Origin: Loripinus fragilis
Taxonomy: Eukaryota > Mollusca > Bivalvia > Lucinida > Lucinidae
Length of the DNA: 64,000 bases
Reading direction: 5' to 3'
Assembly: GCA_964019695.1 (NCBI GenBank)
Contig: OZ026519.1
Coordinates: forward strand, 25,723,213-25,787,212
Part shown: positions 22,360 through 32,365 of the stretch, one piece after another
Position numbering within the stretch: the first letter of the stretch is position 1
Layout of the letters: the number at the start of each line of letters is the position of its first letter
Made by a program: the position numbers and the translations under genes
The notes under the pieces: model-generated
Seen by the model: the letters and a program-made list of their open reading frames with translations, nothing else
The model's database searches: none
What the model was told of the DNA's origin: nothing

Positions 22360-22880
22360 AAAGTAAGCAAGTAGAGAAAGATAAGGAATCGATACAATCG
22401 AGTACCACACCTGACCCAGGACACCACATGAGAAAGTGACGAAAACACAAGAAAACATCACATACAAGATAGCCAAGAGGCTAGCCCTTTCCCAGCAGGT
22501 GATCCATGGCTGCAATGTACAGACAAGAAAGCATGACAAGCACGAAACATAAATAACAAAAATGATCCACAAAAGAAGCACCTACTTGGAACGGTCAGTA
22601 AAAATATTTTTACTGGAGGGCTTAAACTAGTTTTATAGTACCAACCTCACCTATATTTCAGATGTGGATCCAAACATGTTTGGTTCGCATGAAAGATCCA
22701 TAACTTATCAATGCATCATCTCCTATTAAATACAATTCGAGATATAAAAAAGAAGATAAAACAAAGATAAGGACTCAACAGTATATACAACTGAATACAA
22801 GAGTAAACGCAATTCAACAGTTAAAACCCTGCGGGCCCAACTACAGTTTGATTTAGGCCACTTATGACACCTTACAACCT
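22360..22880 (-). mobile_element. PLE-B 3' UTR copy, 5'-truncated
   Basis: On the minus strand it ends in GATTGTATCGATTCCTTATC. It contains AACCTGTTTGAAAC-free UTR text shared with 44040-44400: ATCACCTGCTGGGAAAGGGC, GGATCATTTTTGTTATTTAT-like text, TTTTACTGACCGTTCC-like text, and GCATCATCTCC/GGAGATGATGCATTGATAAG. It carries no coding part. Confidence 0.75.
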
Positions 22881-23094
22881 TTATTGGAAAATGGAATTAA
22901 CTTTTCCATTTCCTGCATTTGGCCTCGTTTACATATCATCAAGGACACATGCAACTAAATACTTCACACATTAAGATGTGTTCAATACTTTGCATACGGT
23001 TTGTTTTATGCATGGGCTGTCAATTTATGAAGTAAAAAGGATGTGTCACCATACTCATATCAGTTTTATTCATGTTTTCAGCATTTGACCAATT

Positions 23095-23300
23095 CTCTGA
23101 ACAAATAAAAGAATGGCCGAAGTCTTAAATATCAAGCTAAAATAGTTGTAATCTTCAGTCTTGTTCTTCTTTGAATTTTAAATATTGCCCATGACCTCAA
23201 AATAATCTGGAAAACGGATCCTTAAGAAACAGAGAGAACCTACAATATTAGAAAACAGCAGACTCGGTTTATTGAGTCTGTTTATTAGAACTAATGGAAA
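23095..23300 (-). repeat. Dispersed repeat (family F)
   Basis: Minus-strand text includes ACAGACTCAATAAACCGAGT, CTGCTGTTTTCTAATATTGT, AGGTTCTCTCTGTTTCTTAA and CCAGATTATTTTGAGGTCAT. The first part recurs at 27370-27460 on the plus strand. The end holds a small hairpin (AGACTC...GAGTCT). Confidence 0.6.
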
Positions 23301-24754
23301 GTGCAACAGTTCTGACGTCCCCTAGCACCAGCTTAAGCGGTATTCTGATTTCCGTCAGAACCCAATATTCCTGAAGGACCAGAATATGAAAAAAAAATAT
23401 CAACACTATATCGATGCACAGGGAGAAGTTTTACCAATTGTACCTAGAAACAACAATAAGCCTGCTAGAAAATGTGCAAATTTGATTATTATCTAACTAC
23501 TGACATGAGATAATCGGTTACGATTTTTCTAAATCATTAAAATATTCCTCTTTTATATAGCAACGTTTTTGGACTATGATTAGAATCCAGAAAAATTGTT
23601 GTTGACACCAAAACGCGTAATGATTCCAAATGTAAAAAAGTATATAATATATAAAAAGACCATTAATGGTCATTTATCTATATAATATATTCATTTTACA
23701 ACCAAACAATTATTTTATAAACAAAACATTGTAAATATTCCTGTTTTATTGACCGATGTTTAATTGATCATAGGCCAATTTGGTATGCTGATGATCGTCC
23801 ATATTTTTTAGCAGAGTCCAACCACTTATGTGCGGTTATACGGCTACTACGGTATTCTAAATCAACCAAATGACACCAGTATTGACAAAAGCCAACTGAC
23901 ACCAACTTTGAAGAAGTTTATTAAAATATTCTGAAATTAAGCTCTTATATGGGTATTTGCTACCAGTTTGAATAAATATGACAGTCTCCTGCAGGGATAA
24001 TAATTGATAGTGAATATTTCCTATTAGCCCATAGTTACGAAATGTAGGTTTCCATAAAGGGTGCGTCATACTGATATGAATATATGTTAATTTTCAAGTA
24101 TTTTAACCAAGTCATGTGCATGATATAAAGGCCACTCAGCTAGCCCACTGAGAGTTCTAATACCGAATATCCTTATTAATACGATACAGGTACATCCCAT
24201 ATTAGGTTTACGCATTTCAAATAAACATCTAATGTGGTCCATCATCCGTTTAACGTGTTTGTATGGTATCATGGCTACGGCTTTGATTCAGTGTAGCCCC
24301 TTGATGGTGGATTGTCTGGGATTGTCAAGGATGACATATGCATCGTACCATAGAAAACAATTGTAGACAAGTAGAACCGTCCCTAAAATCGCTTCGTGCC
24401 ATTCCAAAGTTTTTGAGACACGCAGGACTGTGTTATGATTGATATCAATCAACAGCATAATAAGCTGCTTTCAATATTCTATCATTTTCATGTCTTCGAT
24501 TGAAAGTTTCATTGACAAGGAAATACCCAGACATATGCATACTTCATTTTATTTAGTTTTTTTTTTGCATTTATAGATGGATACATTTTCTGGTTAGTTT
24601 GCTCTTTTTCCACTCGTTTTTGTGTATGACTTTTTGTGGCAGTCTGCTCTTGTAGCCGTAAATTGGCATTGATCCGTGGTCTAAGCACATTCTTAACTTA
24701 TTGGTCAAGCAAATAAAAACTGTCTTTAACCATAGTAATATAACATAGATAATG
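23301..24754. other. Unassigned AT-rich DNA
   Basis: Two minus-strand frames of 61-70 codons (23857-24069, 24087-24272) are not recognisable. No repeat structure is visible to me. Confidence 0.45.
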
Positions 24755-24852
24755 ATTCGTTTGCTTAATTGAATACTTTACGTCCCAATCAGCAATTATT
24801 TAGTCACATCTGGACATTTCCTGGGTTGAACCAGTACTAAGCAGAGAATAAA
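24755..24852 (-). mobile_element. SINE 3' tail fragment, 5'-truncated
   Basis: On the minus strand, GCTTAGTACTGGTTCAACCC, then CAGGAAATG and GGGACGTAAAGTATTCAATT match the tail of the full SINE at 54087-54287 (GCTTAGTACTGGTTCAACCC ... GGGACGTAAAGAATCAAAT). The tRNA-like head is missing. Confidence 0.75.
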
Positions 24853-25114
24853 CTCAAAGAAACAAGACACAGGTTATGAAGTTACAATCACGTGCTTATA
24901 GACAGTTTATAATATCAATAGTCTTTATAACGTATATATTGAGGTTACTAATCAAGACTATAAGTATCATAAACTTTGTAAAGCTATAATCATATTAGAA
25001 CAATAAGTTTGTAAATACAGAATAATGTTTGGCAGATACTACCAGTGGATGATAACCTGAATTCAAAGAGACACCTGCATACCTGATTATATATTAAATA
25101 GTTATTAACTTGTG
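24853..25114. other. Unassigned AT-rich DNA
   Basis: Contains a TATAA-rich inverted patch (TTTATAATATCAATAGTCTTTA-like) but nothing I can name. Confidence 0.4.
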
Positions 25115-26900
25115 CAAAAATATGATCAGGAAATACCACAATCACAAACAGCAGACACACCCATGGCACCGCACAACAATCACGAGACACCATGGAAGCA
25201 ATAGCTCTCTCTTCTCGATCAAGATGATTGCAAAGCTAGAAGGGACATAAAGTAACGTACAACAAAACATAGAACAATTACAGACTCCCACAATGGGAGT
25301 AACAATAAACAACAAGTCAACAGCAACAGAACCACCGCCTTAGAACGGACAGCAGCCTAAGCCACCGGGGGACTTAAATGCATTTTACTGGTACCAAATC
25401 TTCCCTCTAGATTCTGACGTTCTTGAAATACAAGAAATGTTCAGCTCGCATGGAAGCCTTCTAACAATTGCAACGTATCATCATTGAGAAACACTCTAAT
25501 CAAATTAACACACTATGATGAAACAAAGAAAAGGGCTCACGACTCACAGATAGTCAGAGCTAAAGAAAACCCCAAGTTGAGCCATGGTGTGTCCAGCTAC
25601 AGATAAGCATCAAACACCAACCCACCGATTAAAACTTCCCGTCAGTGCCGTCATAGAGTCTGACGCCTGATTCACCGTCATGCAATTAAAGAAGAAACCA
25701 TAGCTATAAACCGTGATTGGGTTTAAAACCAGGCATGCAGACTGTTGCATGACACCCAAATTATATCCAACCTTTATATAACGTTTGATAATCTTTTTGA
25801 ATTGATCACTAAAATTAGGTTTTCCAACAATGCGTTTGAATTTATAAACTAAATCACCCTAAAATATAGGTTCTGATATGCCTTGCTGTAGAAGAGTTTT
25901 TAACCAAACGTTGTATTTAACAATTAGCTCTGAGTGTTTGTGGTAGAATTTAGAAAATGCTTTTCGAATTTTATGATATCTATTACCTTGTTTTAATAAC
26001 TTAGCAGTTAATAATAAGTTTCTGTTGTTGAAGTCATCAGCATTACAACACACTCTTGCGAAACGAATAAGCTGAGAAATATACGCCATAGGAAGGGGAG
26101 CGAGGAGCCTCTCCATCAAGAAATGAGAAATTTACTATTTCAAAATTAAAATTATCCCGTTTATCATAAATTTTAGAAGAAACTATGTCATTTGTTATGG
26201 ACAAGTTCAAGTCCAAAACGAAGCTTCAGCATCAGAGGAATTCGCCTTATTTATCTGAAGTTCAGTAGGATATATCTGACCTACCATTTGTTCAAAGTAA
26301 GGAATTATCAATATTAACTAAGTCATCTAAATTTCTGGAGATGGAGTTAAAAGCTTCAATGATATAAGTTTGATTATTGTCTGACAGAGACAACATGAAG
26401 TCTCTCTCATAACAAAACAAAAACAAATCTGCAACAAGAGGAGCACAATTAGTACCCATTGGAATACCTACAATTGGTCTATATAATTTCGAGCCAAATC
26501 TTATAAATATATTGTCTAAAATATAATGGAGAGCATCATACATTTTCTGACATGACCACGATTTATATCGTTTAGGTTGTTCAGAAGTAAAAAGGCATTT
26601 TTATCATCACAAGCAAAATAAAGTGAGCCCTCTCTGTGAAGTATTTGTTCAATTAATTCTGTTAGTTTTTTTTTATTAGGTTATGAGGCAATGTAGTATA
26701 GAGGGTAGAGAAATCATATGTAGACAAACAAGATGCTAGAAAACCTCAAGACTTTAATTTATTAAGAATTTCACCTGAATTTTTAATAGACCAAAATATT
26801 TTTTCCATTCCTTTCATAAACTCTTGTGTAATATTTAATGACATGTTTTTAATCTGATAGGATCGTCTACCTGTGACGATCCATTGCATAAGTCAGGAAG
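25115..26900 (-). mobile_element. Longest PLE-A copy: 3' UTR plus most of RT
   Basis: The 3' tip (TATGATCAGGAAATACCACA in plus-strand text) starts at 25115. The 3' UTR runs to ~25620, coding sequence from ~25620 to ~26860, and the copy breaks before ~26900. It is the best template for ordering all other PLE-A fragments. A short part of the tip-proximal UTR (between CACGAGACACCATGG and GCAATAGCTCTCTC) is deleted relative to 58637-58838. Confidence 0.85.
25620..26860 (-). pseudogene. Penelope-like reverse transcriptase remnant (PLE-A)
   Basis: Minus-strand reading order: FWSIKNSGE (~26800); motif A TYDFSTLYTTLPHNLI (~26720); FACDDKNAFLLLNN; YILDNIFIRFGSKLY; motif B GIPMGTNCAPLVADL (~26450); FCYERDFMLSLSD; motif C region RNLDDLVNIDN (~26320), where the usual YLDD reads NLDD; SQLIRFARVCCN; FNNRNLLLTAKLLKQG; and a C-terminal CLVLNPITVYSYGFFF (~25680). 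The RT would copy element RNA at a nicked target. Frameshifts and stops split it into pieces at 26292-26543 and 25859-26119. I see no GIY-YIG endonuclease downstream of RT, and the 5' region where an N-terminal one could lie is missing. Confidence 0.8.
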
Positions 26901-27021
26901 CCTCTACCTGAGATTAACAACATTAGAATAAAGGGCGAAAAGTTGGTCAGTAAAATATATTTAAGACCCCCTCCATGTGGCTTCTTCTGCTGTACATTCT
27001 TAGTTTTGCAGTTTTCTCGCT

Positions 27022-27023
<2 letters not shown>

Positions 27024-27061
<38 letters not shown>
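27024..27061. repeat. (GA)n microsatellite
   Basis: About 18 perfect GA dinucleotides. It sits where other PLE-A copies have the short GAAGAGAGAGCTGG motif, so it probably grew from that seed. Confidence 0.95.
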
Positions 27062-27062
<1 letters not shown>

Positions 27063-27369
27063 GGTCGCTTAACTTTATTTGTGTTCTTGCTGTCGTATGG
27101 CTGTTAGTATTCTGTGTTTCTTCCATATTGTAGGTTGGTCTGTAGTATGTAATTTCCTGGTCATACTTATTTGCTTTTTGACAACTGAGAATTTGGCAGT
27201 AAAATATAACTAACCCTTGGACAGCCTTGAATGCTGACCGTTCTAAAGCAATGATCTGGTGTTGTGTATTTATTGCTTGTTTGTGCTCTCATTGAGTATG
27301 TGGGGTTTGTGTTGGGTCCTTGGTTTGCGTTTTAATAACAGCAGAATCTAGGCAAAGATTTAACCAGGA

Positions 27370-27460
27370 AAAAATGGGTTTGAACAGACTCAATGAAACC
27401 GAGTCTGCTGTTTTCTTATATTGTATGTTCTCTCTACTTTAAAAGGATCGGTTTTTCCAG
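27370..27460 (+). repeat. Dispersed repeat (family F), fragment
   Basis: GAACAGACTCAATGAAACCG, AGTCTGCTGTTTTCTTATAT, GTTCTCTCTACTTTAAAAGG and TTTTTCCAGATTAT match the reverse complement of 23200-23300. It lies between two PLE-A 3' UTR pieces. Confidence 0.6.
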
Positions 27461-27570
27461 ATTATATGTGTTGGTCCCTTGTTTTGTGTTTTGATAACAA
27501 CATAATCTGGGTAAATATTTGACCATGAAAACATATTTAAGCCCAGATGTCCGTTCCATGGCGGTGTTTA

Positions 27571-27954
27571 GGCCAGAATGTTTTTATTAGTCAATTTACG
27601 ACCACTCCTACTGTAATTTTCCTGAAAGTAGGAAAAATAAAATTTAATTTCTATTTTTTTTTTATTTTATTGGCCGACTCTAAATATTATTTGTTCGTCG
27701 AAAACAAAGATTATTGTAAAAATATCATTATCTGTGTAATTTTGAGACTGACACTGTAAAAAGTGATTGTTCTGTCCAGAATTTTAGGGAAATGATAAAA
27801 TATTTAAAAAAAAAAAATCTGGAGATATAAAAAAAAAAGCTCTGAAAATGACCAGTTAACTGGTCATTTTCAGAGCTTTTTTATTTATTTTTTTCGCCCC
27901 CGACCCTAAATCTGAAAAAAATCCCGTAAATCAACTAATAAAAAAATTCTGGGC
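27571..27954. mobile_element. Harbinger-like MITE with TTA target duplication
   Basis: The ends are GGCCAGAATGTTTTTATTAG on the left and, read inward from the right, GCCCAGAATTTTTTTATTAG. TTA flanks both sides (27568-27570, 27955-27957). A 3-bp TWA target with GGC/GGG-like ends is typical of PIF/Harbinger MITEs. The 384-bp element has no ORF and interrupts a PLE-A 3' UTR: deleting it joins GTTCCATGGCGGTG to TTATGTTGCTGTTG, the order seen at 62320-62350. Confidence 0.75.
27833..27882. repeat. Perfect 50-bp palindrome
   Basis: The arms 27833-27857 and 27858-27882 are exact reverse complements with no spacer, centred on GTTAAC and ending in A/T runs. It lies inside the Harbinger-like MITE. Confidence 0.95.
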
Positions 27955-28215
27955 TTATGTTGCTGTTGATTTATTGTTTATTGCTACTCCAGTGGTATGT
28001 GGCGGATTTATATATGATTCTTGTTTTGTGATGTACTTTTGAATATAGTAGATTTTTTCTAGCTCTGTGATCATATCGCCAAGGAAAAGGTGTCTGTGTA
28101 CTTGCTGTCGTATGACTGTCTGTGTTTTGTATTACTTCATTGCGGTGCCATGTGTTGGCCTGAGGTCTGTAACTGTGGCATTTTCTGGTTCTAGTGATTT
28201 GCTTTTTCATAGTTT

Positions 28216-28554
28216 GTCGTTTACCCTTTTATCTGAAATTACCCTGTGTTGGGGGCTAAACATTCAACTAGTTTACACCGTTTTTGTTGTGTTTAAAGTC
28301 ACCAATAGCACCATTAACTATGCAAAAATCTTTTATCAGTATTTATGTTTTACTTGCTGTTTTGCTCACAAGACGCATTGATAATTAAATAGTTATGTTT
28401 TAGCATTTTAGCAAGAGTAACAGTCCCTGATTATTATCTAACAATTGTTTATTTTGGAAAAAATGCAGTAAAATAATTAAAACACAATTACATTATAAAA
28501 AGTATCTTAAATATGATAAATATTTTCTCTTGAGTATTCCCATGACAATCTGCA
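28216..28554. other. Unassigned AT-rich DNA
   Basis: No named feature between the PLE-A mosaic and family E. Confidence 0.4.
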
Positions 28555-28745
28555 GATATAAAATTGCTTCCGCTTCATAGTTATTTTTTTTTCAAACATG
28601 AGTTATTGCTCCCTTATGGTAAAATTTACAGGATGAAATCTACATTTTCTTCAATGATGCTCTTGCTATAGATCATATTGCAGTTAAATATAGCAGAGAT
28701 TGTGTTTGATTAATACATGTATTCGCATCTGCTAAAATAACATCT
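28555..28745 (-). repeat. Dispersed repeat (family E)
   Basis: The minus-strand text (GCAATAACTCATGTTTGAAA, CATTGAAGAAAATG, AGCAGATGCGAATACATG) corresponds to 705-880 on the plus strand. Confidence 0.5.
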
Positions 28746-29277
28746 GTATGCTATACAACACAGCAATAGACAATACCGCGACATCCAATTTAGGTTAGCT
28801 TGCGCCCCCAGGACAATTTCTCATTAGTGCAAAAGTGTACATTGGGACCCCTTGAATGCGAAACCAAGTTAACCTCAAAAAATTCTTGGTATGGGCTATG
28901 TGAAAATGCATGGTTTCAATGGCAACCCCTAATATGATTCTTGAGAATGGGGGTTAGGCCTACACATTCAATCCTATCTAATGTTCTCCTTATCCTAGAG
29001 CACTTAATTTGGTGTCAAACTAAAGCCTATACACATAGCTTTTTTCCAATGTGAAAATCATCTCATTTGCATATTTATGGGCATGAATGAAAACTTAAAA
29101 ATGAGGGAAAACCATTGGGTAAACTAGTATCTCAGGGGATAATCAGACCTAAATTTAACCATTGGAAATTTTATTAATGACGCAAATGTGTGTTCAATGG
29201 GACCACCTTAAATGCAAAAACATATTGTCATAAAAAATGCGTTTTGGTTATATGAAAATTTCATGGTTTCCATAGCA

Positions 29278-29342
29278 AAAAGTAAGTGAGTATGATCAGG
29301 AAATACCACAATTACACACTGCAGACAAACCCACGGCACCCC
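29278..29342 (-). mobile_element. PLE-A 3'-terminal stub inside outer arm
   Basis: AAAGTAAGTGAGTATGATCA, GGAAATACCACAATTACAC and CCCACGGCACC give a ~65-bp PLE-A tip. The opposite arm reads through the same site without it (around 39990-40010), so this is an insertion into one arm. Confidence 0.8.
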
Positions 29343-29372
29343 ATTATTCGACTTTAAAGAGTAGGGTGTACA

Positions 29373-30112
29373 TACTGTTATGTACCAGGCAGGTCAGCAA
29401 AATCACTTTAAATATTTACGAAAATTTATTAAAAACAACAAAATTATCATTTACAAAAGCAATAGAAAATATTTATGCAATCAAAGAAAGTCTAACTTAC
29501 AGTAACTTATATGGCCAAACTGTCCCTTAGAATATTTATCAACACAAGTCTTAGCAGTTTCTGATTCCCAGATTTTGAAGTTAATTCTAAATGAACACTT
29601 AGTCTGAATCTAAAACTGAATAATCGAAAGTAATCCAGATGAATAAATTAAACACAATGTATTCCAGGTATCCTTAGTTAGAATTCCAGCACAAAAAGTT
29701 TGGACTTTTAAATGGTTAAATTATGCCAATCATGCTTTAATGAAAATTTATCCTTATATATACTCTTTAAGAAAGTTTCAGAACAATCAGGAAACAACTA
29801 TCATATCATATGCTAAATATATAAAACCAAACATCTATTCTGACAAGTTCCACAACTTTCTTAATTCTCCTGGATAATTCAAGAGCCTGCTCAGAGCTTA
29901 TATTTTGGATTGAAAGAAACAGGTCCTTGGAATTCTAGATTTTTCCAGAAACTTCCATGATAATAATTTTTAATTTCTAGATGATTAGTCATTCTTCTAG
30001 AAAAATCTCATGATCAAAACAACAACTTGGTTACCATTAATACCGCCAGTATCATGGTCAACAGAAACTTAGTAAACAACATATTAAACAGATAAACATC
30101 ATACATGTTACA
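29373..30112. mobile_element. Unclassified insertion in outer left arm
   Basis: The right arm (~39975-39985) runs continuously across the position where the left arm gains about 740 bp. The insert begins TACTGTTATGTACC and ends CATGTTACAGTA, so its tips are short inverted repeats (TACTGT...ACAGTA). Flanking TACA/CA sequence may be the target duplication. It is AT-rich with no recognisable ORF. Endpoints are good to ~5 bp. Confidence 0.55.
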
Positions 30113-30291
30113 GTACAAAAATACCCATATCTCAGCAGTAATTTATCCTAGAATACTAAATTTGGTACCACATTAATCCCTTGATAGAGCAACTTTTTCG
30201 GTGGTAAGATAAGCAAATTATCTTATATCTATATTTATGAATATAAATGAAAACCTTAGAAATGAGAGAACAAAGCTTAGAAAAATATATA

Positions 30292-30876
30292 AACATATAA
30301 AATTACCAATATCTCACCTGCTATGTATTATAATGTATCAAACTTGCTGTCAAATCAATTCTAAGATTTAGTACTTTCACCTTAAGGTCAGATATGAAGT
30401 ATATGTAATTTGAATATTCATGAACGTTCATAAAAACAGTAGAAATGAATGAAAAATTGCTGAAAAATCAAGGGATGTACTCCAAAATGACTCATATCTC
30501 AGTTGCAAAGTGCCCTATTGTACCAATATGTTCTTTAAAGGGTATCCTTTGGAAGCAAAGACTGCACCAAAGAACTGAAACTAGAGTGTGCATATTTCTT
30601 GGGCCAGATTAGCTAGTTTCTGCCATTTAGGCGTTATCAGTGACCCTCTTATACTTTCAAAGTTCCACAATGAAACTCATGATCCCAAAGGACAAGAAAA
30701 TAAAATCTACACTATAGTGAAGGGCAGGGAGACGTTCTACCGCCGCCACACAGTCCCAGTCACCAGCTGAAGTCAATATTCTTAAAAGAGTATCCTTTGG
30801 AAGCACAGACTGCACCAAAGAACTGAAACTAGAGTGTGCATAAACCTGTTTTATTTTAAATCAAATTTTTAATATG
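30292..30876 (+). repeat. 585-bp tandem duplication, copy 1 (intact target)
   Basis: The unit starts AACATATAAAATTACCAATA and recurs at 30877. It includes two copies of the ~50-bp phrase beginning TATCCTTTGGAAGCA (30543 and 30791), which bracket a ~190-bp segment. That segment carries a 60-codon frame (30588-30770), repeated almost exactly at 38963-39145. This copy holds the uninterrupted sequence GGTATCCTTTGGAAGCAAAG at 30541-30560. Confidence 0.85.
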
Positions 30877-31136
30877 AACATATAAAATTACCAATATCTC
30901 ACCTGCTATGTGTTCTAATGTATCAAACTTGCTGTCAAATCAATTCTAAGACTTTGTACATTCACCTTAAGGTCAGATATGAAGTATATGTAATTTGAAT
31001 ATTCATGAACGTTCATGAAAACAGTAGAAATGAATGAAAAATTGCTGGAAAATCAAGGGGTGTACTCCAAAATGACTCATATCTCAGTTGCAAAGTGCCC
31101 TATTGTACCAATATGTTCTTTAAAGGGTATCCTTTG
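30877..31136 (+). repeat. 585-bp tandem duplication, copy 2, part before insertion
   Basis: Collinear with 30292-30548 at high identity. It ends in GGGTATCCTTTG, where the giant fold-back element begins. The remainder of copy 2 resumes at 38921. Confidence 0.85.
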
Positions 31137-31175
31137 TACGATGGCCCAAATGGCTCACTTTTTCATTTCAGTGAC

Positions 31176-31290
31176 AATTCCGAATTCTGAATTCTGAATT
31201 CCGAATTCTGAATTCTGAATTCCGAATTCTGAATTCTGAATTCTGAATTCCGAATTCTGAATTCTGAATTCCGAATTCTGAATTTTGAAT
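31176..31290 (+). repeat. Heptamer array AATTCTG/AATTCCG, left outer
   Basis: About 16 tandem 7-bp units. One AATTCCG usually alternates with two or three AATTCTG, giving a 21-28-bp superperiod. It is rich in GAATTC sites. Confidence 0.95.
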
Positions 31291-31795
31291 AAACGTTATA
31301 GACGCTATCATTTACTATATCATACACTTGTGTAAAACGCCAGACAGAGTGAGTACACCCTACCCTCCAGAGGATTGTACTTAAGGGTTTATTCAGTAGA
31401 ATAGGGGGTACTTTGTGAAGTAGAAGTTCCTTTGTGGAGTTCGGGGTACTCCCTTTTGCACATAGAATAACGCATAATCCATAGAGAGTACCTCCTGCGC
31501 AAGCGCTTTAGCCCTAGTGAAGTAGGCACCTTTCTTCAAACGGGTTCTCCCTACCTGACAGAGTACGCTATGGGGAATATGTGTTACCTGTAGAGTGATT
31601 GTTCTCTGTAGATACTCCATGGGGGTTGAGGTACTCTGTAGAGTAGAGGTTCGCATGGGTGTTTATTGGTTACAAGTGCACCCTAGTCTAGAATGGTGAT
31701 CTGTGCAGCGAGGGTTATAATGTGCATAAGAGTTAAACTGTACGATAGGGCCTATATACCATTAAAGGTAACTTTTGAATGTCAATAATAATTCA
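31291..31795 (+). other. Fold-back spacer 1 (left)
   Basis: This non-tandem spacer is mirrored at 37361-37786 plus 38691-38790. It opens with a ~75-bp block (CTATCATTTACTATATCATA, then GCCAGACAGAGTGAGT) that recurs after the second heptamer array. A minus-strand frame of 87 codons (31393-31656) is mirrored in the right arm. The DNA there is rich in TACTCTA and GTACTC phrases. Confidence 0.7.
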
Positions 31796-31932
31796 CAATT
31801 CTGAATTCTGAATTCCGAATTCTGAATTCTGAATTCCGAATTCTGAATTCTGAATTCTGAATTCCGAATTCTGAATTCCGAAGTCCGAATTCTGAATTCT
31901 GTATTCCGAATTCTGAATTCTGAATTTTGAAT
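31796..31932 (+). repeat. Heptamer array AATTCTG/AATTCCG, left inner
   Basis: The same 7-bp unit as 31176-31290, about 19 units, with a few variants (AAGTCCG, GTATTCCG). It is followed by a diverged copy of the 75-bp block that follows the outer array, so array plus block were duplicated together. Confidence 0.95.
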
Positions 31933-32365
31933 AAATTTGATAGACACTTTCATTTACTATATCATACATTTGTGTAAAGCGCCAGACGGACTGAGTTCAA
32001 AATGGCCGTGCAGATTTGATCTTTGGGAAGGAGATAATAACATGTGTCCCGCATGTTGTTATAAATAGACGTTATAAATAGACAGCCCCTAAAAACCCAT
32101 GTCTATTAAGAGCGCTTAACTAGATACCTCTGTTAAAAAAATAATAGGTCATGAAGAGATCTTATAATGGGGATGGATGTTTAATGTAAATGGTCGCACA
32201 TATTTTCTTACAATTTGAAATTGCCGCAAACCACCAATCGTCCACTTAGACTCAGATGTGCCTGCGCAGTTGTAAATATATCAGCGTACTCGCTTTTACC
32301 TTTATGAAGATGACAAACACAAGCACTAGTTTCTTTAACTATGTGAGACGATCTTATGTTCTAAT
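31933..32365 (+). other. Fold-back spacer 2 (left)
   Basis: Mirrored at 36836-37239 (for example ATGTCTATTAAGAG, GGTCATGAAGAGATCTTATA, CGTCCACTTAGACTC, CCTGCGCAGTTGTAAAT). No ORF of note. Confidence 0.75.

Larger units (their letters stand above)
26945..28215 (+). mobile_element. Mosaic of PLE-A 3' UTR fragments
   Basis: Sense-orientation PLE-A blocks recur out of order. 26945-27175 runs from GGCAGTAAAATATATTTAAG to a tip-like CCTGGTCATACTTATTTGC. 27225-27360 holds CCGTTCTAAAGCAATG and GCAGAATCTAGGCAAAGATT. 27465-27570 plus 27955-28215 form one UTR copy interrupted by a MITE and ending in a tip-like GGCATTTTCTGGTTCTAGTG. At least three partial copies in the same orientation are implied. No RT sequence remains. 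Confidence 0.65.
28782..30540 (+). repeat. Outer inverted repeat, left arm (with two insertions)
   Basis: The arm pairs with 39345-40692 in reverse complement. It begins CATCCAATTTAGGTTAGC, opposite GGTAATCTAAATTGGATG at the far end. Long collinear landmarks follow (TAGGCCTACACATTCAATCC, CATTTGCATATT, ATATCTCA). Internally it is built from degenerate ~180-bp units marked by TTGGTACCAA(A/G)TTTAAT and a GATATGAGT-like phrase. Two stretches have no partner in the right arm: a PLE-A stub (29278-29342) and a ~740-bp insertion (29373-30112). Confidence 0.75.

Noticed and set aside
30588..30770. 60-codon ORF identical to one at 38963-39145 as a conserved small gene
   Set aside because: The identity comes from the 585-bp tandem DNA duplication, which is equally conserved outside the frame.
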